DNA of 64,000 nt from Eumeta japonica (GCA_005406025.1 BGZK01001474.1:1-64000); one strand, 5' to 3'; shown: positions 1 through 12,727, counted from the first letter of the stretch. A program made the numbers and translations. The notes: generated by a model not told the origin, from the letters alone.

Positions 1-2105
1 GCTATTGACCGTTGAAATGAAGAAAATTTCTCAAAAAGTCGCGCACCATTTCAGCATATTAAAATAAATTTAAAAGTTAGGGAATATGAAATGGAATTAA
101 TATTAACAGTATAAATGTTATCAATGGCGAGTATTACTTTTATGTCAATACGTTTAAGTCTTCCATTGTTTTAATTGTATTTTAAATAACAATGTGTTTC
201 CATCACAACAGTTAGCAATAAGCAGCTGCCGCTTGCGGTTTTTCTGACGTAAAATTGTTCCACAGAATGTGACTACTGCTCAACTTAATTTTATTATTAC
301 GTTATTCATTACATATAGCACTTGTAAATATTTTTCAGAAATACCCTATTCGTAACAAATCACGTATACTTTAATAGTGATGCAATAGAATGATATAGCT
401 CTAAGGAAGGTAAGACGAAGGATGAAAAATAGTAGAAAAGGGTACATTGAGGTCATTTGACCGTCTGGGAGGATGACTTTGGAAGACACACGACACACAT
501 ACATACAAACATGCACACACATACGTCCATGCACGCACCCTCGCCAACACATACACGCATGCGGGCATCCCTCGGAAAATTGTCCGAAAAGTACTTCACA
601 ACGTTGACATCTCGATTTTTGAAACTCGCACCGGAAATTATAACCGCTAATTCTACATTTTTTTTACATTTTCGTAACATAGGAGATAATTTTATTACGT
701 CCAGCACGTCATAATATTTTCGTCGAATTGTAATACCTTCAGAAGTTCAAATACATGTTATTTGAATGTTAAAGATTGTACAATACATGTGAGACGAATT
801 TCGACAAACCCTGCATAACGCAAGGTACATTAGAATATATATATATTTTATCATAATATCTTGTTTTTATCATTAAAGATGTTAATTACTGTACGTGCGT
901 GGTTCCAAAGGCTTTTCTTATCATATTTAGTAAATGTTTTTATCGATATAGTCACTAATAATAGTTGTGTAGTGGCGAGTATATGTGTTATAAAAATATT
1001 GCTGATACCTTCATCACGTTCTAACACCTCATCATTGCCTTCGTCACGAATAGATGAAACTGAAAAGTGTCTATTTTTTAGTTTATATTTCTCAGTCAAT
1101 ACAGGAAAGTTGATATCGAATAGAATTTGTTATGACGCTAAAATAATTTTTCGATTTCTCGAAGTACGGCATATGAATCTCATACTGAGATTAATTATTA
1201 CTTATAAATATACAAAGATTAACGATTAACAGTTCAAAGAAAATAATGATAAAATATTATTAATATGAGAACCGCTTTTTGCCGTTAATGAAGTTTTTTT
1301 TTGTAGCGCTGTGTGTTGATCATATATTGCGTATATACCCATTAAGCATCGTTCATTCTACCAACATGATTTTCATAAGTTTTTTTTTAGTATGTATCGA
1401 GACCCTATACCAATACTGATTTATGTATATTCTGCGATTATATTACTGACGTACCGTTGAGAAATCAATATAAAATTAATAGTATCTAAGTATTACAAGT
1501 GACACTTAAGTATCCACAAAGCCACAACATAGTCACTTTACGACCTTTGACCCACAAGTCCGCTCTAGTAGATGTAGAATATTTATTCGTATTCTTCTTT
1601 CCGTTTATCATCTTAAAATATGCACGATTTAAAGCGTCATCTATGAGCGCTCGTGGGGAACATATATTTCAACACAATTCGTTCAGTATTTCTGTGTGAC
1701 GCCCACAAAAAATAACCAACAGACAGACACGAGTAAAAAATGTTTAGGGTTTGTATAATTCTTTCCTCCAAATTTATTCGAAGAATATAGCCGATGTGGA
1801 TTAAGTAGACTTTTCTTAGAAATATAAGAGTTAATGCCGCTGTGTCGTTACATTTGTCCAACTTTTGACCGGTTATTTTGTAGTAATACGTTATTAACAA
1901 AATAATATTCATGTAATGCTTACATTTGTGAATAATTTAGAAACCTGCGTTATAGCCAGGTTTTATATTCTTTCAGATAACTATTTATTTGACACGAAGT
2001 CAAGTATAATTAAGTGGACTATTATAATTGCCGGCCTTTATTCCATTTAATTAATAAAGTTATAGGCTAGCGAATACGGCGGATCGATACGTATTGTGGA
2101 AGCTG
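1..2105. other. AT-rich unique DNA, no gene seen
   Basis: I read this stretch on both strands and found no protein domain, RNA gene or repeat family I recognise. The longest frame (861-1229, 122 codons) is low-complexity and hydrophobic because of AT-rich codons, and it has no family resemblance. A CA-rich imperfect simple repeat lies at 484-562. Confidence 0.6.
484..562. repeat. Imperfect CA/CACATA-rich simple repeat
   Basis: Alternating ACACAC, CATACATAC and CATGCACAC words run for about 80 bases. Both strands stay open through it because the repeat contains no stop codons, which explains the overlapping short frames at 346-714. It is an interrupted microsatellite with no sign of mobility. 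Confidence 0.7.
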
Positions 2106-2226
2106 CGGGCCTAGCATGACGGTCTTGACAAGAACCTGTCTATAGAGCCATCTTTGTCGCGTCAATACAGTGAGCTTAAGGGACAGTCCTATAGAGATTC
2201 TTGTCTAGTGTGTCATGCTAGGCCCG
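2106..2226. mobile_element. 121-bp miniature inverted-repeat element (MITE-like)
   Basis: Perfect 15-bp terminal inverted repeats, CGGGCCTAGCATGAC at 2106-2120 and its complement at 2212-2226, bound the element. Inside them the arms keep pairing in blocks: GACAAGAA against TTCTTGTC, and CTATAG near the middle on both sides. The whole unit could fold into one imperfect hairpin. It has no coding capacity. I do not see a convincing target-site duplication, so the transposon superfamily is undetermined. Confidence 0.7.
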
Positions 2227-5200
2227 TTGGCATGATAAGCGAGCCGGCAAAAAGTATCGGACGAAAACGCGCTCGCTCCAAAGCGATATTCGGAATCGGA
2301 TTGCGCCGTTAACGTAAATTATTGTTTTGATTAGGTCCATAGTTTTTGGAGTCCAATACTTGGAAGTTAACAAAGGCCTTTGTTCGTTGCGTTCCGGCGG
2401 CGCTGCCGGCCCAATTCGCCGGTAAATATTTTTTGTGCCGCGTTTGCAAAGCCGTGTAAGTAAGTGGATTGCGTTATTTGTCAGAAAGAATATTGCGTAC
2501 ATCAATGCGGGTGTCGGTAAGCGTGCGTACGTAAACGTGACTTCGAAATAATTTTTAACACAATTGCATTTTGCAGCTGATAGATCTTTTTATTCGCCTG
2601 ATGAATAAGATTACTGTAAATTTTGATTAAACAAATATTTCAATACGACTTGATTCATTGTTATTTTAAATATTATCAATTGTTAGTTAATGAAAAATAC
2701 AAACATTTAACCTATATCTTTTGCTGTATCGTTATTTTTGTTTTTCTAAATTCCCGCCAAGAGTGTAAATCAAATTCTAGGAAGCTGTCGGTTCAGGCAA
2801 ATTGATGGTGTTGATCATCGACGTGTCTGACGACTCACCGTCACTCACACGCATGTCGCGTGTGCTGATATTCTGCTTTCGCTATTTGTTTAGACGCATT
2901 GATACGCACGCACGCACGCAAACGTTCTGCTTTCAAAGTAGTGTTTGAATATATGCGTATAAGGATTGGATATCTTTTGAATAGACCGATTAAAGTCTAC
3001 TTTCTCTGGCATCCGTAAGGGTTTGACTGATATCTGATTTCCTCAAATTAGCATCAATTTAACAGGTAGATTTATATGAATCACAAAAATGGTTTTTTTA
3101 ATATCTCTTAAATTATTAAATCAAACAATTCCAAAATCTAACCAGTGTCATTTCTAATAAAAATGCGTCGAGCGCTGAAAACCCGATCGAAAACTGTTCA
3201 CTTATTCGAGGAAAATATAAACGAAAAATTTCGAAACGAAGTATTTTATATTTATAGATATTTAGATGATGGATTTTTAAAATTCAGTCAACATTTGTGT
3301 TGATAAAACTGCATCGACTCAGTTTCGGTTCAAATCAGTTCAATCAACCAAAAGATTTCGTTGCCAAAAAATTATTAAAAGGCTTTATATTTCTTAAAGG
3401 TACGATTATAAAATCTATTAATTTTAAAGTTTTTAAAACCGTATCGAATGGTGGATATCCCGTTTTAATCGGTTAATTCACTCAAACAATATATTTGACA
3501 AAATATTTGAAAAATGATACATGTCAAGTTTTTGACATTTAATTATTTGAGAAGGGAGCACTGACAATTAAGCTCTAAGAACTTTATTATAACTTTTTGA
3601 GATATTACAAAACGTATGTACCCACATATGTTTTTATATGTTTCTCGTTTATACGCTAAACATAAACAACGCATACGCTGTGTAGCAAAATTTTTAAGTA
3701 ACAAAAATTTTAATAAAACGAAAATTTTGCCTCTTTATCATATTCTAAAGAAGTACTCCTAAAATGAAAAAAATTATAATTATTTTTGTCGTAAACTATC
3801 GGCAAAATTTAATGAAAAGTAAGGAAGCCGATAACACGAGAGAAGCCATAAAACAACACACCAATCAATGCATTATATTATATAACTTGACATATTGTTT
3901 TTCTTGCAGTTTAATGGTTATTGACTTCCGAAGAGATCTTAAAAACGTCTTATGAAAACAATTGTTGTTGTTGTCGAATCAGGTTGAAATTACCTCATCG
4001 CCGCTGAGGCACGTGTTAACGTGTTTCACCACGTATAAGAAATATAGAAAAAAAATGTTTACTTTTACACTTAAATCAATTCTATATAGTTTTAATTAAT
4101 TTTGATCGAAACGAGACTTGCCCCCTTTCGACAGACAGGGGGCGGTATAAATATAGATTTTTTTTATTCTGTTTATCGCATTCCTGAATTGTTGACCCGC
4201 GCCCGGCCCGCGCCGCCCGCGCCGCCTGAACTGGTTCCGCGGACGGCGACTCGCGGTTTTTTTTCGACCGCATATTTCTTCACCGGCAGCATTTCTGTCG
4301 AGATGCGAATAGAAATTAGGCAAATTAAACAAGGTCATTATAAACAGGAAACCTACACGTGTAAGGATATATTTATAAGATATTTAAAATTGACTACGCA
4401 AACAGTGTTTAAAATACTTAAAGTAACGTTAGTTTCGGTCGATGGCTGTATCCGCTTAGACGTCGGGATACTTAGCTGTTTATGATCGTTTTCCTATCCC
4501 TGCTAGTTCTTGATATGGATGTCACTTTCGGTCTCGGTTAGGGTTATGCATCTCTGGCTGCTATGAATTTTCAAGAGTTTCTCCGGAATGCAGTTGATCA
4601 AAATTATTGAGAACGGAGAATGTTTCGTTATATCCCATCGCAGGTAAAGGATTTACAAGAGATTACAAAAAATGTATCGTCTATGATGAGAATAGATTTG
4701 ACAATTTTTCAAAGACCTACTAGAAATTCAATCTTGACCTTAATTCTGAGAGCGATTCACATCTCGACGAATTCTTTTCATTCTTGTAAATATCCCCATT
4801 TCAGAATACCACCATAATCTAATATATAATAAGCAATAGCCGTTTGTTCGTGTGATACGCACCGCCATACCTTTTCCCCGATTGCGATAAAACTTTGTCA
4901 ATTTAGTAGAAAGTTACGAGTATGGGCGTATCAAAATTAACTTGCAGGTGTTGCGCTTGTCCGGAAATGCAAGGGCATTTCTGCAATTCTAGAAAATACG
5001 ATTTACACTTTTTCTTTATATAGCATTCCATTTCAATAAATATGTTCGTTATCGACAAGAAAATAAATATCCATTTTTCTTCTGTTCCTAATGAAACTCG
5101 ATCAGTCTTTCAAATTTCAAACAAGATTTCCAAAATTATTTCTCTTAAAGCAGCAACTAGTCTTCCTGATTCATCAATGCTCAGAGCTAACGGTGGATTA

Positions 5201-5600
5201 GGAGATCTGAAACTCTACGTAAATAGTCCTTGATTACTCAAAGGGTGATTAATAAGAGATTTCTTGAAAGTTCATCTTGAAGCTATAACAATTAGTGGTA
5301 CGCATAGTGATTTTTAAAGAAATAAAACTATAAGTGTTTATATTTATAACTTTTTAAAATTTATGTCCTGGTGAAATTCGTTCAGGTCTCGAATATTAAA
5401 TAATTCGCGTAATCATATTTTTGAGGCGCGATATTGAAACTTTTGCATGTTTGTTCGAAAATAAGAAAAATAAATAAAAATTTGGTTGCCTGTAAAGTCG
5501 GTATACGGGCGAAAGTTTTACGTGACAACGACTTTGAATGGTAAAATCATTTTAATGTGAATATTCATTCGTATAGTAGGAAGAAGGATGAAATAATAGT
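2227..5600. other. AT-rich unique DNA, no gene seen
   Basis: No coding family, RNA gene or complete repeat is recognisable. Minor items are a GCAC run near 2908-2920, a short CACACGC/GCGTGTG hairpin near 2848 and a small GC-rich patch at 4195-4255 (CCCGCGCCCGGCCCGCGCC). The 127-codon frame crossing that patch (4102-4485) has no recognisable domain. Confidence 0.55.
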
Positions 5601-5607
5601 AACAATT

Positions 5608-5663
5608 TAAAACATTTATTTATACAAAGAATTATATTTAAAACATTAATTTATACAAAGAAT
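5608..5663. repeat. Local tandem duplication, about 28-30 bp unit
   Basis: Two adjacent units share AAAACATT, ATTTATACAAAGAAT with a few differences, consistent with a single replication-slippage duplication. No larger array is present. Confidence 0.7.
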
Positions 5664-6489
5664 CTCGCACTGAATTTCATATTAACAAAATTTTATTTTT
5701 ACCTTTACATACATACGTATTTATATACAAATATACATACAATAACTTGCAATACATTTGCAAGCTATTTTCTAGAGCGCGCGGCAGACCGATCATTTGA
5801 GTCGCATCTCTCGTTTGACTCATCGTTACGTTACCGAGCGTTACACTTTTCATAAGTGAAGCCGCAACCTAATTTAAGACGTTGTCAAATAATTCATTTT
5901 GCAAGAATTAAAGGTTGTTTTATCAAAAGTTATCTAATATTCACAGATTTACTTAATAAAAATAAGACGCATAGAAAGTGTCATTGTTTGAATATAAAGA
6001 AAGACATAACGCTTTGATATTTATTCAGATACGAAATGTTGTCCGTGATTCTACATGCGCGACGTTACAAGGAATTTCTTCTTCCATAGTAATCCGTGTC
6101 AATCCTAGTAATGCGTGTATTATATTGTGTTATGTGGCTACATAATCGATGTAGTGCATGAGCGAAATCGAGAGCGGGCCGGTATTAGTAAATACTGGAA
6201 CATTCGATTTTCTGTATTTCCACAGATAAAGCTAAAAATGAAAAGATTTCAGATTGTGATCAGATTTTTAAGAAAATTTTTTAAATCTTCTGCGCAGGCT
6301 TATTTCTTTTAAAATAGAAGATTTGGATTCTTTATTCGTTTCTTCCATTAACAATGTCCAATGTCATTCGTTTTCAGTTGGATCTCATTTCAGTGCAGCA
6401 CGAAAATAAATACTGATTAGCACGATTCTTGTTCCGATATGAAATTATGTATGACGTAATAAAATACAACGTTCTCACGGCCTGCGCTT

Positions 6490-6530
6490 GAGAGAGAAAG
6501 AGAAAGAGAGATAGAGGGAGAGAGAGATAA
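6490..6530. repeat. Purine-rich GA simple repeat
   Basis: A stretch of GAGAGAAAGAGAAAGAGAG-type sequence of about 40 bases. The opposite strand reads as a poly-Ser/Leu frame (6417-6617), which is a simple-sequence artefact. In insects such GA tracts can bind GAGA-type factors, but nothing here proves it. Confidence 0.75.
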
Positions 6531-6603
6531 AATTATAAACGATGTCCATAAACGCCGTACGACAAAACGCCGAGGTAGAGACACTGAAGTCGTCCAATTA
6601 GCG

Positions 6604-6800
6604 CGGCACCGCTTCATTTAACGAATTACGTCCAAAGCGGACGCTTCGTCGGCGTGTGCGTAACCGACACCGAGGTGGGCATCAGAACCGTAACGCGGCG
6701 AGGGCGATCGCCTCACGTTTTTATCTGTGCACGAGGGTATCTAAGGGTATTTTTATGATGCGACCGGATGGCGATGCCGTCGTACGGTAAGCGGCCTTAA
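6604..6800. other. CpG-containing island, function unknown
   Basis: The base composition switches from the AT-rich background to about half GC, with many CpGs (AAAGCGGACGCTTCGTCGG, GGCGAGGGCGATCGCC). No domain or splice-bounded open frame is recognised. It may be regulatory DNA or a relict of sequence under selection; this is inferred from composition only. Confidence 0.3.
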
Positions 6801-7182
6801 GTTGGTTGACCATTCCAAATTCAGCGTATGCGCTTATTATCGTAACGGCTATATGATGTCGCGAAGCGAATACAAAGTCGCTTGTATTTAGTTTAACGAT
6901 TTCAAGATACAGGGAGTCATTAATACGCTTTCGGGTGCTTCGACTTGCTTTCGATATCGCTTTTTTATTGGCGATTCAATTCCAAAACGACCGAACGAAA
7001 GGAGAAAGCTTGGTTTTAATTTAGTACAAAATGGGCAGTATCCATTTGGTTACGCAGTAAAATTCGATTTTGGAAAAAAATTTAATACCTCTTCGTTTCA
7101 TTACAATGTTTTACGTCATCTGCGGCATATCATGTAATAGAGTAATGATAATGTAATATATAATTGTGGTTACTTAATGTCA

Positions 7183-7692
7183 TCCTATTAATATTATAAA
7201 CGTAAAAGTTTATGTGTCTGTATGTTTCTATGTTTGGATGTTTGTTATCCAATCAGGCTTTAACGGCTGAACAGAATTACCTGTAATTGTAACAGTAATA
7301 TAGTTTTTGCATAAAATTTACATAAAAGCTATAATTTACGAATGTAATGAATTTTGCTCGCAATTTTGCTTCTGTGACCGTAGAACGAATTCTTCAGTTA
7401 CGTCGATTCGTTTTTCGTAATAACATTGTCCAAGAGAGATTCAAGTTCAATATCGGTTCGGTATCGGAATCGCGAGCAGGACCGGGATCAGGATCAGGAA
7501 CGTAAGTAAGATCGATTATTTACAAAATTATTTGCGGCCTTCCGTGTGTTTTCAGTATAAGAATATGGATTTTTCTGGTATGGAATCAAAAACGGGATTG
7601 ATATCGGGATCATGCTTAACAACGTCATCGACGGATATAAAGGATGAAAGAATTCGTTGTACGTACACGCGGCAGAAGCCGCGGGTGAATTA
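7183..7692 (+). mobile_element. Non-autonomous Helitron-like element (lepidopteran type)
   Basis: The left part (CCTATTAATATTATAAACG, followed by a TATGTTTGGATGTTTGTTAT-like stretch and a CGGCTGAACAGA motif) matches the start of a very common lepidopteran repeat. The centre is a degenerate GGAATC/GGGATC-rich tract (about 7450-7620). The right end holds a perfect stem CGCGGC-AGAA-GCCGCG (7668-7683) followed by GGGTGAATTA. A hairpin just inside a CTRR-like 3' end with no terminal inverted repeat is the Helitron signature. It has no Rep/helicase coding sequence, so it could only have moved using proteins supplied in trans. Confidence 0.6.
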
Positions 7693-7868
7693 TGTATATT
7701 TTGAAAAGAAACGGAATCTACTTGAGACCGGAATTGGAATCTAAAGCGGAACCAGAACTAAAATTGAAAGCAGGAACAATATCAGAATCATGATTAGCAG
7801 AGTGATCAGTCGATACAAATGATGAAAGACTTGATGTCCACGCGGACGACGCTGCGGGCAAGAGTTAG
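7693..7868 (+). mobile_element. Second Helitron-like tail in tandem
   Basis: Directly after the preceding element comes another GGAATC-rich tract (GGAATCTACTTGAGACCGG at about 7716 onwards) ending with a decayed hairpin CGCGGACGACGCTGCGGGC (about 7841-7859) and AGAGTTAG. The order of parts (GATTCC tract, hairpin, TTAG end) repeats that of its neighbour. It is a truncated second copy or a head-to-tail end duplication. Confidence 0.5.
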
Positions 7869-7869
7869 T

Positions 7870-9845
7870 ATAATTGTATATTGTCAAAAGTCGAGTCAGA
7901 TAAAATGACAGAAACAACTTCTTTTATCTATGAGATAATGGAAATTTTGACTTTATTTATATCATTCAAAAATATTAACAAAGATGATGTCATACAGCCA
8001 ATCAAATTTCAATTGGGGGTTACAAAAAAAAGGCATAACTTTATTTTCTACAACAATTACACACCAACAATTGCATTCAGACGAAGAAACGTATATAGTA
8101 ATAGGAGTGAAGCAAGTATAACTGACATTTCCTTCGAGCGGGTCCGCTTGTGTCGTTAAATCCAAAGACAATCAGTCAATTTGAACTTCCTGGGGGTGAC
8201 CACGCGCCGCGATTCCTATACTTCGTGTAATTTACCGTCTGGACGCTATAAAAGTATAAAATCTTACAATTAACGTAGCCAATTTGACTTGGTAAAATGT
8301 TGCGTGATTACAAACTATCCTTTTGTTCGATATCACCTTATTCTTTTTTGAAACCGGATTGGATTTTTTATAAGTTAATTATAATTTTTTATAATATGTA
8401 GATATTTTTATTACCTCAATAAATATGTAGTTGTATTTTGAAGTTAAGAATTGATGAATGAAATATTCGAAATCGAACATAACATAATCATATGTTATTC
8501 TATTTACATAATCTTATTTCCGAAATACAGTTTAAAAACTATATGAATTAATCTTCATAACCTAATTGGAAAGCCATAAAACAACTCGTTTTTATTTCGG
8601 TAAGCTCGTAATAATATTTCAATTTAAAAAAAAAATGTTTTCTCTTCACTTATCTGTATTTGATGGAACCATTTATTAGATAATAGTAATAATAAGTTTA
8701 GACATTAATAATTAAAGATTACAAGCGGTTTGATAAATAAAATTTAATGTGCATGTTATTTTTTGTAATAAATTTTTAAATTTATTTTAACATCAAGATT
8801 CAAAACACTGCTAAATACATATCACCTTAATAATTTAAAGTGACTGGAAACAGTAAAGTCGATGGTTTTATCCAGATTTTGTAATTACGCGTTCGGTGTG
8901 TATACAGCGTGATTCCTCGGCGCACCTTTTTGTACACCTTCCTTGGTCGCGCTCGGGTGCCCTCTGGTGAATGACTGGTGAGATTTCTATGAAAAAATGT
9001 ACCATCGGATCGCAGGAACTATGCGCCGTGAACACGGTCGTTAGAGATAGTTTAAGGTGAATGTTAATGTCCGAACGTTATTAATCAGTTAATAAACATT
9101 CTCTAAATAATTCTGCGACATCTTTGATAAACTTTGTTTAATTCACCTTTCATAAAATAGAATCGGACGGTTGGAAGTAATAATCGCACAAACGGAATAC
9201 AAATATTAAACCGAATTTGTCAATTTATGATTTAATTTTTAATAGGTAACCAATATGACACTTTCCTTCACCAATAAATGTATAAAATCAAATTGCGCCT
9301 AAAGAACTGCTTGAATTTGAAATGTTGCAATTTGTATACTGGAGGTAATTTTTTAAGTCTACAAATTGTTGCTGTTCACGTTATCAAATCACTATTCGGT
9401 ATCTTTGGAAATCACCGCCGAAGATAATGCGGTTGTGCGGTAAATAGAATGATAATATATCAAAATTAAAAATCGCACACACCACTAGATTATGTGTAAT
9501 ACCATAATAAATAAGGTATATGCCTACCTTATTATTTAAATATTTTTTTCGCTAGTGAGTTGTCCGAGGACTTCTTTTAACGAAAAGTCACGTCTAAGAT
9601 GAATTTTTGACTTTAGAACTAACCAGTAAAAGTGATGTTTTGTTAAAAGTGACTAAAAGAGGCGCTAGTTCTGATCAGTATAGCCAGTAATCGTTTGTAA
9701 TTTTAGTTAGTTTAATAAAGAACTCAAAAAATTACCAGAATAAATAACCCTCAATAAAGCTTTCGACTAGTCAAAATCGACTAAAATTGACCATATCAGT
9801 ACTAGATATTTTGTGGATTTTTAAAGGGTAAACAAACACTGAAAC
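7870..9845. other. AT-rich DNA, no gene seen
   Basis: No recognisable gene. A somewhat GC-richer patch at 8900-9040 has no identifiable protein in six frames. A short hairpin AATAAGGTA/TACCTTATT lies at 9509-9532. Confidence 0.5.
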
Positions 9846-9849
9846 AAAA

Positions 9850-9990
9850 TAGGTGATCATCGCCGCCAATTAACACACCTAACTCCAAGGGAGTCACCAG
9901 TGTATTACCGATGTTTTAGGACGGAATAGCACATTTGAAGGAGGAGAAAGTGGGCACCAGAACTTTTAGGAAGTCTTAATATCTCATTCA
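9850..9990 (-). pseudogene. LINE 3' end fragment (the AAAGGCCGGCAACGCAC tail family)
   Basis: Read on the minus strand this contains a decayed version of the well-known lepidopteran LINE tail that normally reads ...GGCAACGCACTTG...TCTGG...GGGTGTCCATGGGCGGCGGTGATCGCTTACC. Here the recognisable words are CGGTAATACACTGGTGACTC, GGAGTTAGGTGTG and GGCGGCGATGATCACC. The same module in better condition is at 53.5 kb. In other copies this region encodes the last residues of the reverse-transcriptase polyprotein; here it is too decayed to translate. Confidence 0.5.
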
Positions 9991-10369
9991 ATCTTTATGT
10001 GTATGCCTCACAAAATTTATATCTCGCTTGTGTATATGTTCGTTTGCATGTTAATTGGTTTGGCGTTCCTCTCTCAACAGCATAATGATATATCTCATTC
10101 TACCCCTTTGCAGATTATCCGCATGATTCGTAATCAAAATAATTAACTGTCAAGATGACGTCAATCCATTTGCACGACCCACGCGCCACCTGACGTTCAA
10201 ATCGGATCAATTTGTTCTAATTACATTCATTAACATCTACTACTACCGTCAAAAGACATTTATATGTCAGTGACACATAAAACGAGATTTCCGAGAAGGA
10301 TCAGTTGCCGTTCGATTTGAAATATCAAATCGAACGTAAACACGTCTCGCTCGTACGCTCGAAGCGAAA

Positions 10370-10690
10370 TTGCACTCGCAAAAATATACAGTAACTCAAC
10401 GCCGATGCGTCGATTTGATTCGAGATCGGTTGGGATCATGAACGCGGTACGGTAACGAACGCGTGCCGGTAATATGCGAACGCGAAGTCTTCGACTTTCA
10501 CCGTGCGGTGCGCGCTGCAACGGTACTTTCGCGGGAAGCGGCTAGTTGAATTTATCCGCTCGCGGGCCTCGCGAATAGCGTCCAATTTGCCTTGGATGCG
10601 GCGGACGCCGGCCGACCTCGCGGCCCGGCGCGACTGCGACACGCCGCCGTCGGCTCGTCTCACCTCGTCCGTTCTGTGGCTTTTGCTTTT
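10370..10690. other. GC-rich CpG island
   Basis: About 320 bases with dense CpG (for example CGGCCCGGCGCGACTGCGAC near 10621). Several overlapping frames cross it on both strands (10260-10520, 10436-10663, 10503-10751), which is what loss of stop codons in GC-rich DNA produces; none shows a known domain. It could be a promoter-proximal island of an unseen gene or an enhancer. Confidence 0.35.
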
Positions 10691-10740
10691 GAAAAGCTGG
10701 GCTTCTCAGTTGGATCTTATTATGTTATTATACGGAAGAA

Positions 10741-10905
10741 TGGCTGAATAGTATGTAGACATTCGTCTATATACTATTCAGACGAATGCATTTAGGCATA
10801 TCGTCTGAATACAGTCGTCTTTTGTATTTAGACGATTAGACATTCATACAAATGTACGAATGTATTTGGACATATGTAAATACATTCATACGTTTCAAGT
10901 CTATT
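10741..10905. repeat. Cluster of short palindromic repeats around AGACGAAT
   Basis: CTGAATAGTAT at 10744 is mirrored by ATACTATTCAG about 25 bases later. The word AGACGAATG/CATTCGTCT and close variants recur about six times in both orientations over 150 bases, mixed with ATTTGGACATA and ATTTAGGCATA. The stretch can fold into several stem-loops. No coding sequence is present. Confidence 0.55.
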
Positions 10906-11489
10906 AGAATAATAGGGAGAAAAGGTACACAGAAAAAGGAAAAAATTAAAATAAGAAATGTACTTCAAAAATATTTTTTTTTAAATAATGCTTGAAATTG
11001 GCTTTTGAAGGCGAATAATTTTTAATGTTTTAAAAGTTATTTATAGTATTACGTACTTATCATAAAAGTATAAAGAATAACGTCAAGCAAAGAATGCACT
11101 AAACAATTTCCGATTTTCCAACGTCATTCAAAAATTTTCGGTTAATGTGCCCACTTAGGGGTTAAACTATTTCTTTATTTGAAATCATAACATATTACTG
11201 TACTATATTACAATATAATTCATTTGTAGGTAACAAAAATGTTATTTTCAAATTCCGAGTTATCACACTTTCTGTCATTCATTACGTATTTATCTAGCGT
11301 AATATAGTAATCGGTGCATCGCATGAAATATATATTTTATTTACATAAAATATATTTACCATAATAATACTTTATTCATCATCTCAAACAGCCACATTTT
11401 TATAACGTTAATTCAAATCAATATGCAAATTGACGCACACCGACTAATTTCACATGCGACAATTCGAAAACCCCCTTCCAGTGAAGCGA

Positions 11490-11705
11490 CTGAAATAAAG
11501 GTACCACCGAGGAGCCCGCCTCGTGCTCGCCGGCGCGTCGCAGTGGGAACTGCTTGACCTTAATCTCCGGCCACCTGTCCGCGGGGACGGTCGGTTACGG
11601 AATCCGAATCATGGGAATAAACTTTATACGGGAGGGGGGCTCCGCCACGAGCGATGCCGTTGCGCCATGCGTTGCCGTAGAATTTTATAGCGGCAGTCGA
11701 ATTGT
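11490..11705. other. GC-rich island
   Basis: Composition rises sharply (GAGCCCGCCTCGTGCTCGCC, CTCCGGCCACCTGTCCGCGG). It contains a CCACCTG E-box-like word. No protein domain is recognised; possible regulatory element, by inference only. Confidence 0.3.
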
Positions 11706-12727
11706 ATGATCTCGTCCAATAGCACGTTTAGTGGACTATTTTTAGAAATTAAAGTTTGCATATTTTTTTGTTCATTCTCTCTCGTCGGTATGAGCTACAA
11801 CGCTTGTATTCTCATTCTCAGATATTCTTCGTTTCGTGCAGCCTTTCATTCTGGGCTGGCAGGTTTATAAATATTTATCCTACTCATTAATTCTTTTCGT
11901 TGTTTGCTTTTATGTATTTTTCTCTTTTTTATTCATTTATTATCGTCTTTAATTTGATTTCTTTTCTCTTTTATATACGTTTATTTTTTTTTCTTTTTTA
12001 TCATGTTTTTCCATACTGTACTTATTCTAATTATCTTGGTTATACAAGCATCTTATACCTGTACACTTTTGTTAGCGTAAGTCTGCGTACTGTTAAGAGT
12101 TTTGCTCAACGGCCTGAATATAGCAATCGTTATATCGCAATCGATCAATGGCAAAGTCATTTCGTTGTTGCGTTAAAGAAAATCAGATTAGTGCAGTTAA
12201 CGATTAGAAAATAAAGATTATAATATCGGCCGATCGCAGTTAGCGTACAACCTCCTGAGGTTCGGCACGTAGTTAATGCTGTGAACGTCCATTTTTCCGT
12301 CAAGGACGTCAATTCCTTGACGTCCTGTGAACGTCAAGGAATGCTTACCGGTTTAACGTAAATAAACAAATAATCAACTGAACTATAGTATGATTCATAA
12401 GTAGGTTACCGATAGACACAAATACGATATGCATTCCTCAAACATAACCTTTTTATTATTCTCAAATTAGTTGTTATGAATAACTAACTGAGAGCGTTGT
12501 AGATTTTTAAAAATAGCTTACGTGATATAAAAAAATACTGTTATATATTATACTAGAAATTCATAATAATAATAATAATAAGAAATTTCATGTAGACTTT
12601 GTAATTACACAAATTAATTCCTAAAATCGCTTTTTCTTCTTAATCATCTCACGATTCACTCGTAGTTTTTTGTTATGCTTATTAAATATTTACACTTAGA
12701 TTAAAATTCACGATGACGTTCTTTTCT
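11706..12727. other. AT-rich DNA, no gene seen
   Basis: A T-rich stretch at 11880-12030 gives a hydrophobic chance frame (11900-12214). A nested inverted-repeat cluster at 12299-12342 is listed separately, as is an (AAT)n run at 12565-12580. Nothing else is recognised. Confidence 0.5.
12298..12342. repeat. Nested inverted repeats of TCCTTGACGT
   Basis: Three overlapping foldbacks share one word: GGACGTCAA/TTGACGTCC (12304-12325), GTCAAGGA/TCCTTGAC, and ATTCCTTGACGT/ACGTCAAGGAAT (12 bp arms, 7 bp loop, 12312-12342). All are perfect matches, so alternative hairpins compete for the same bases. Confidence 0.75.

Noticed and set aside
861..1229. 122-codon plus-strand open frame
   Set aside because: Hydrophobic and Ile/Leu/Ser-rich as expected from AT-rich DNA; an equal-sized frame lies on the opposite strand (851-1099). 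No family resemblance.
4102..4485. 127-codon plus-strand frame with a Pro/Ala stretch
   Set aside because: The PPAPPEL stretch comes from a short GC run. Opposite-strand frames are equally open, and there is no domain.
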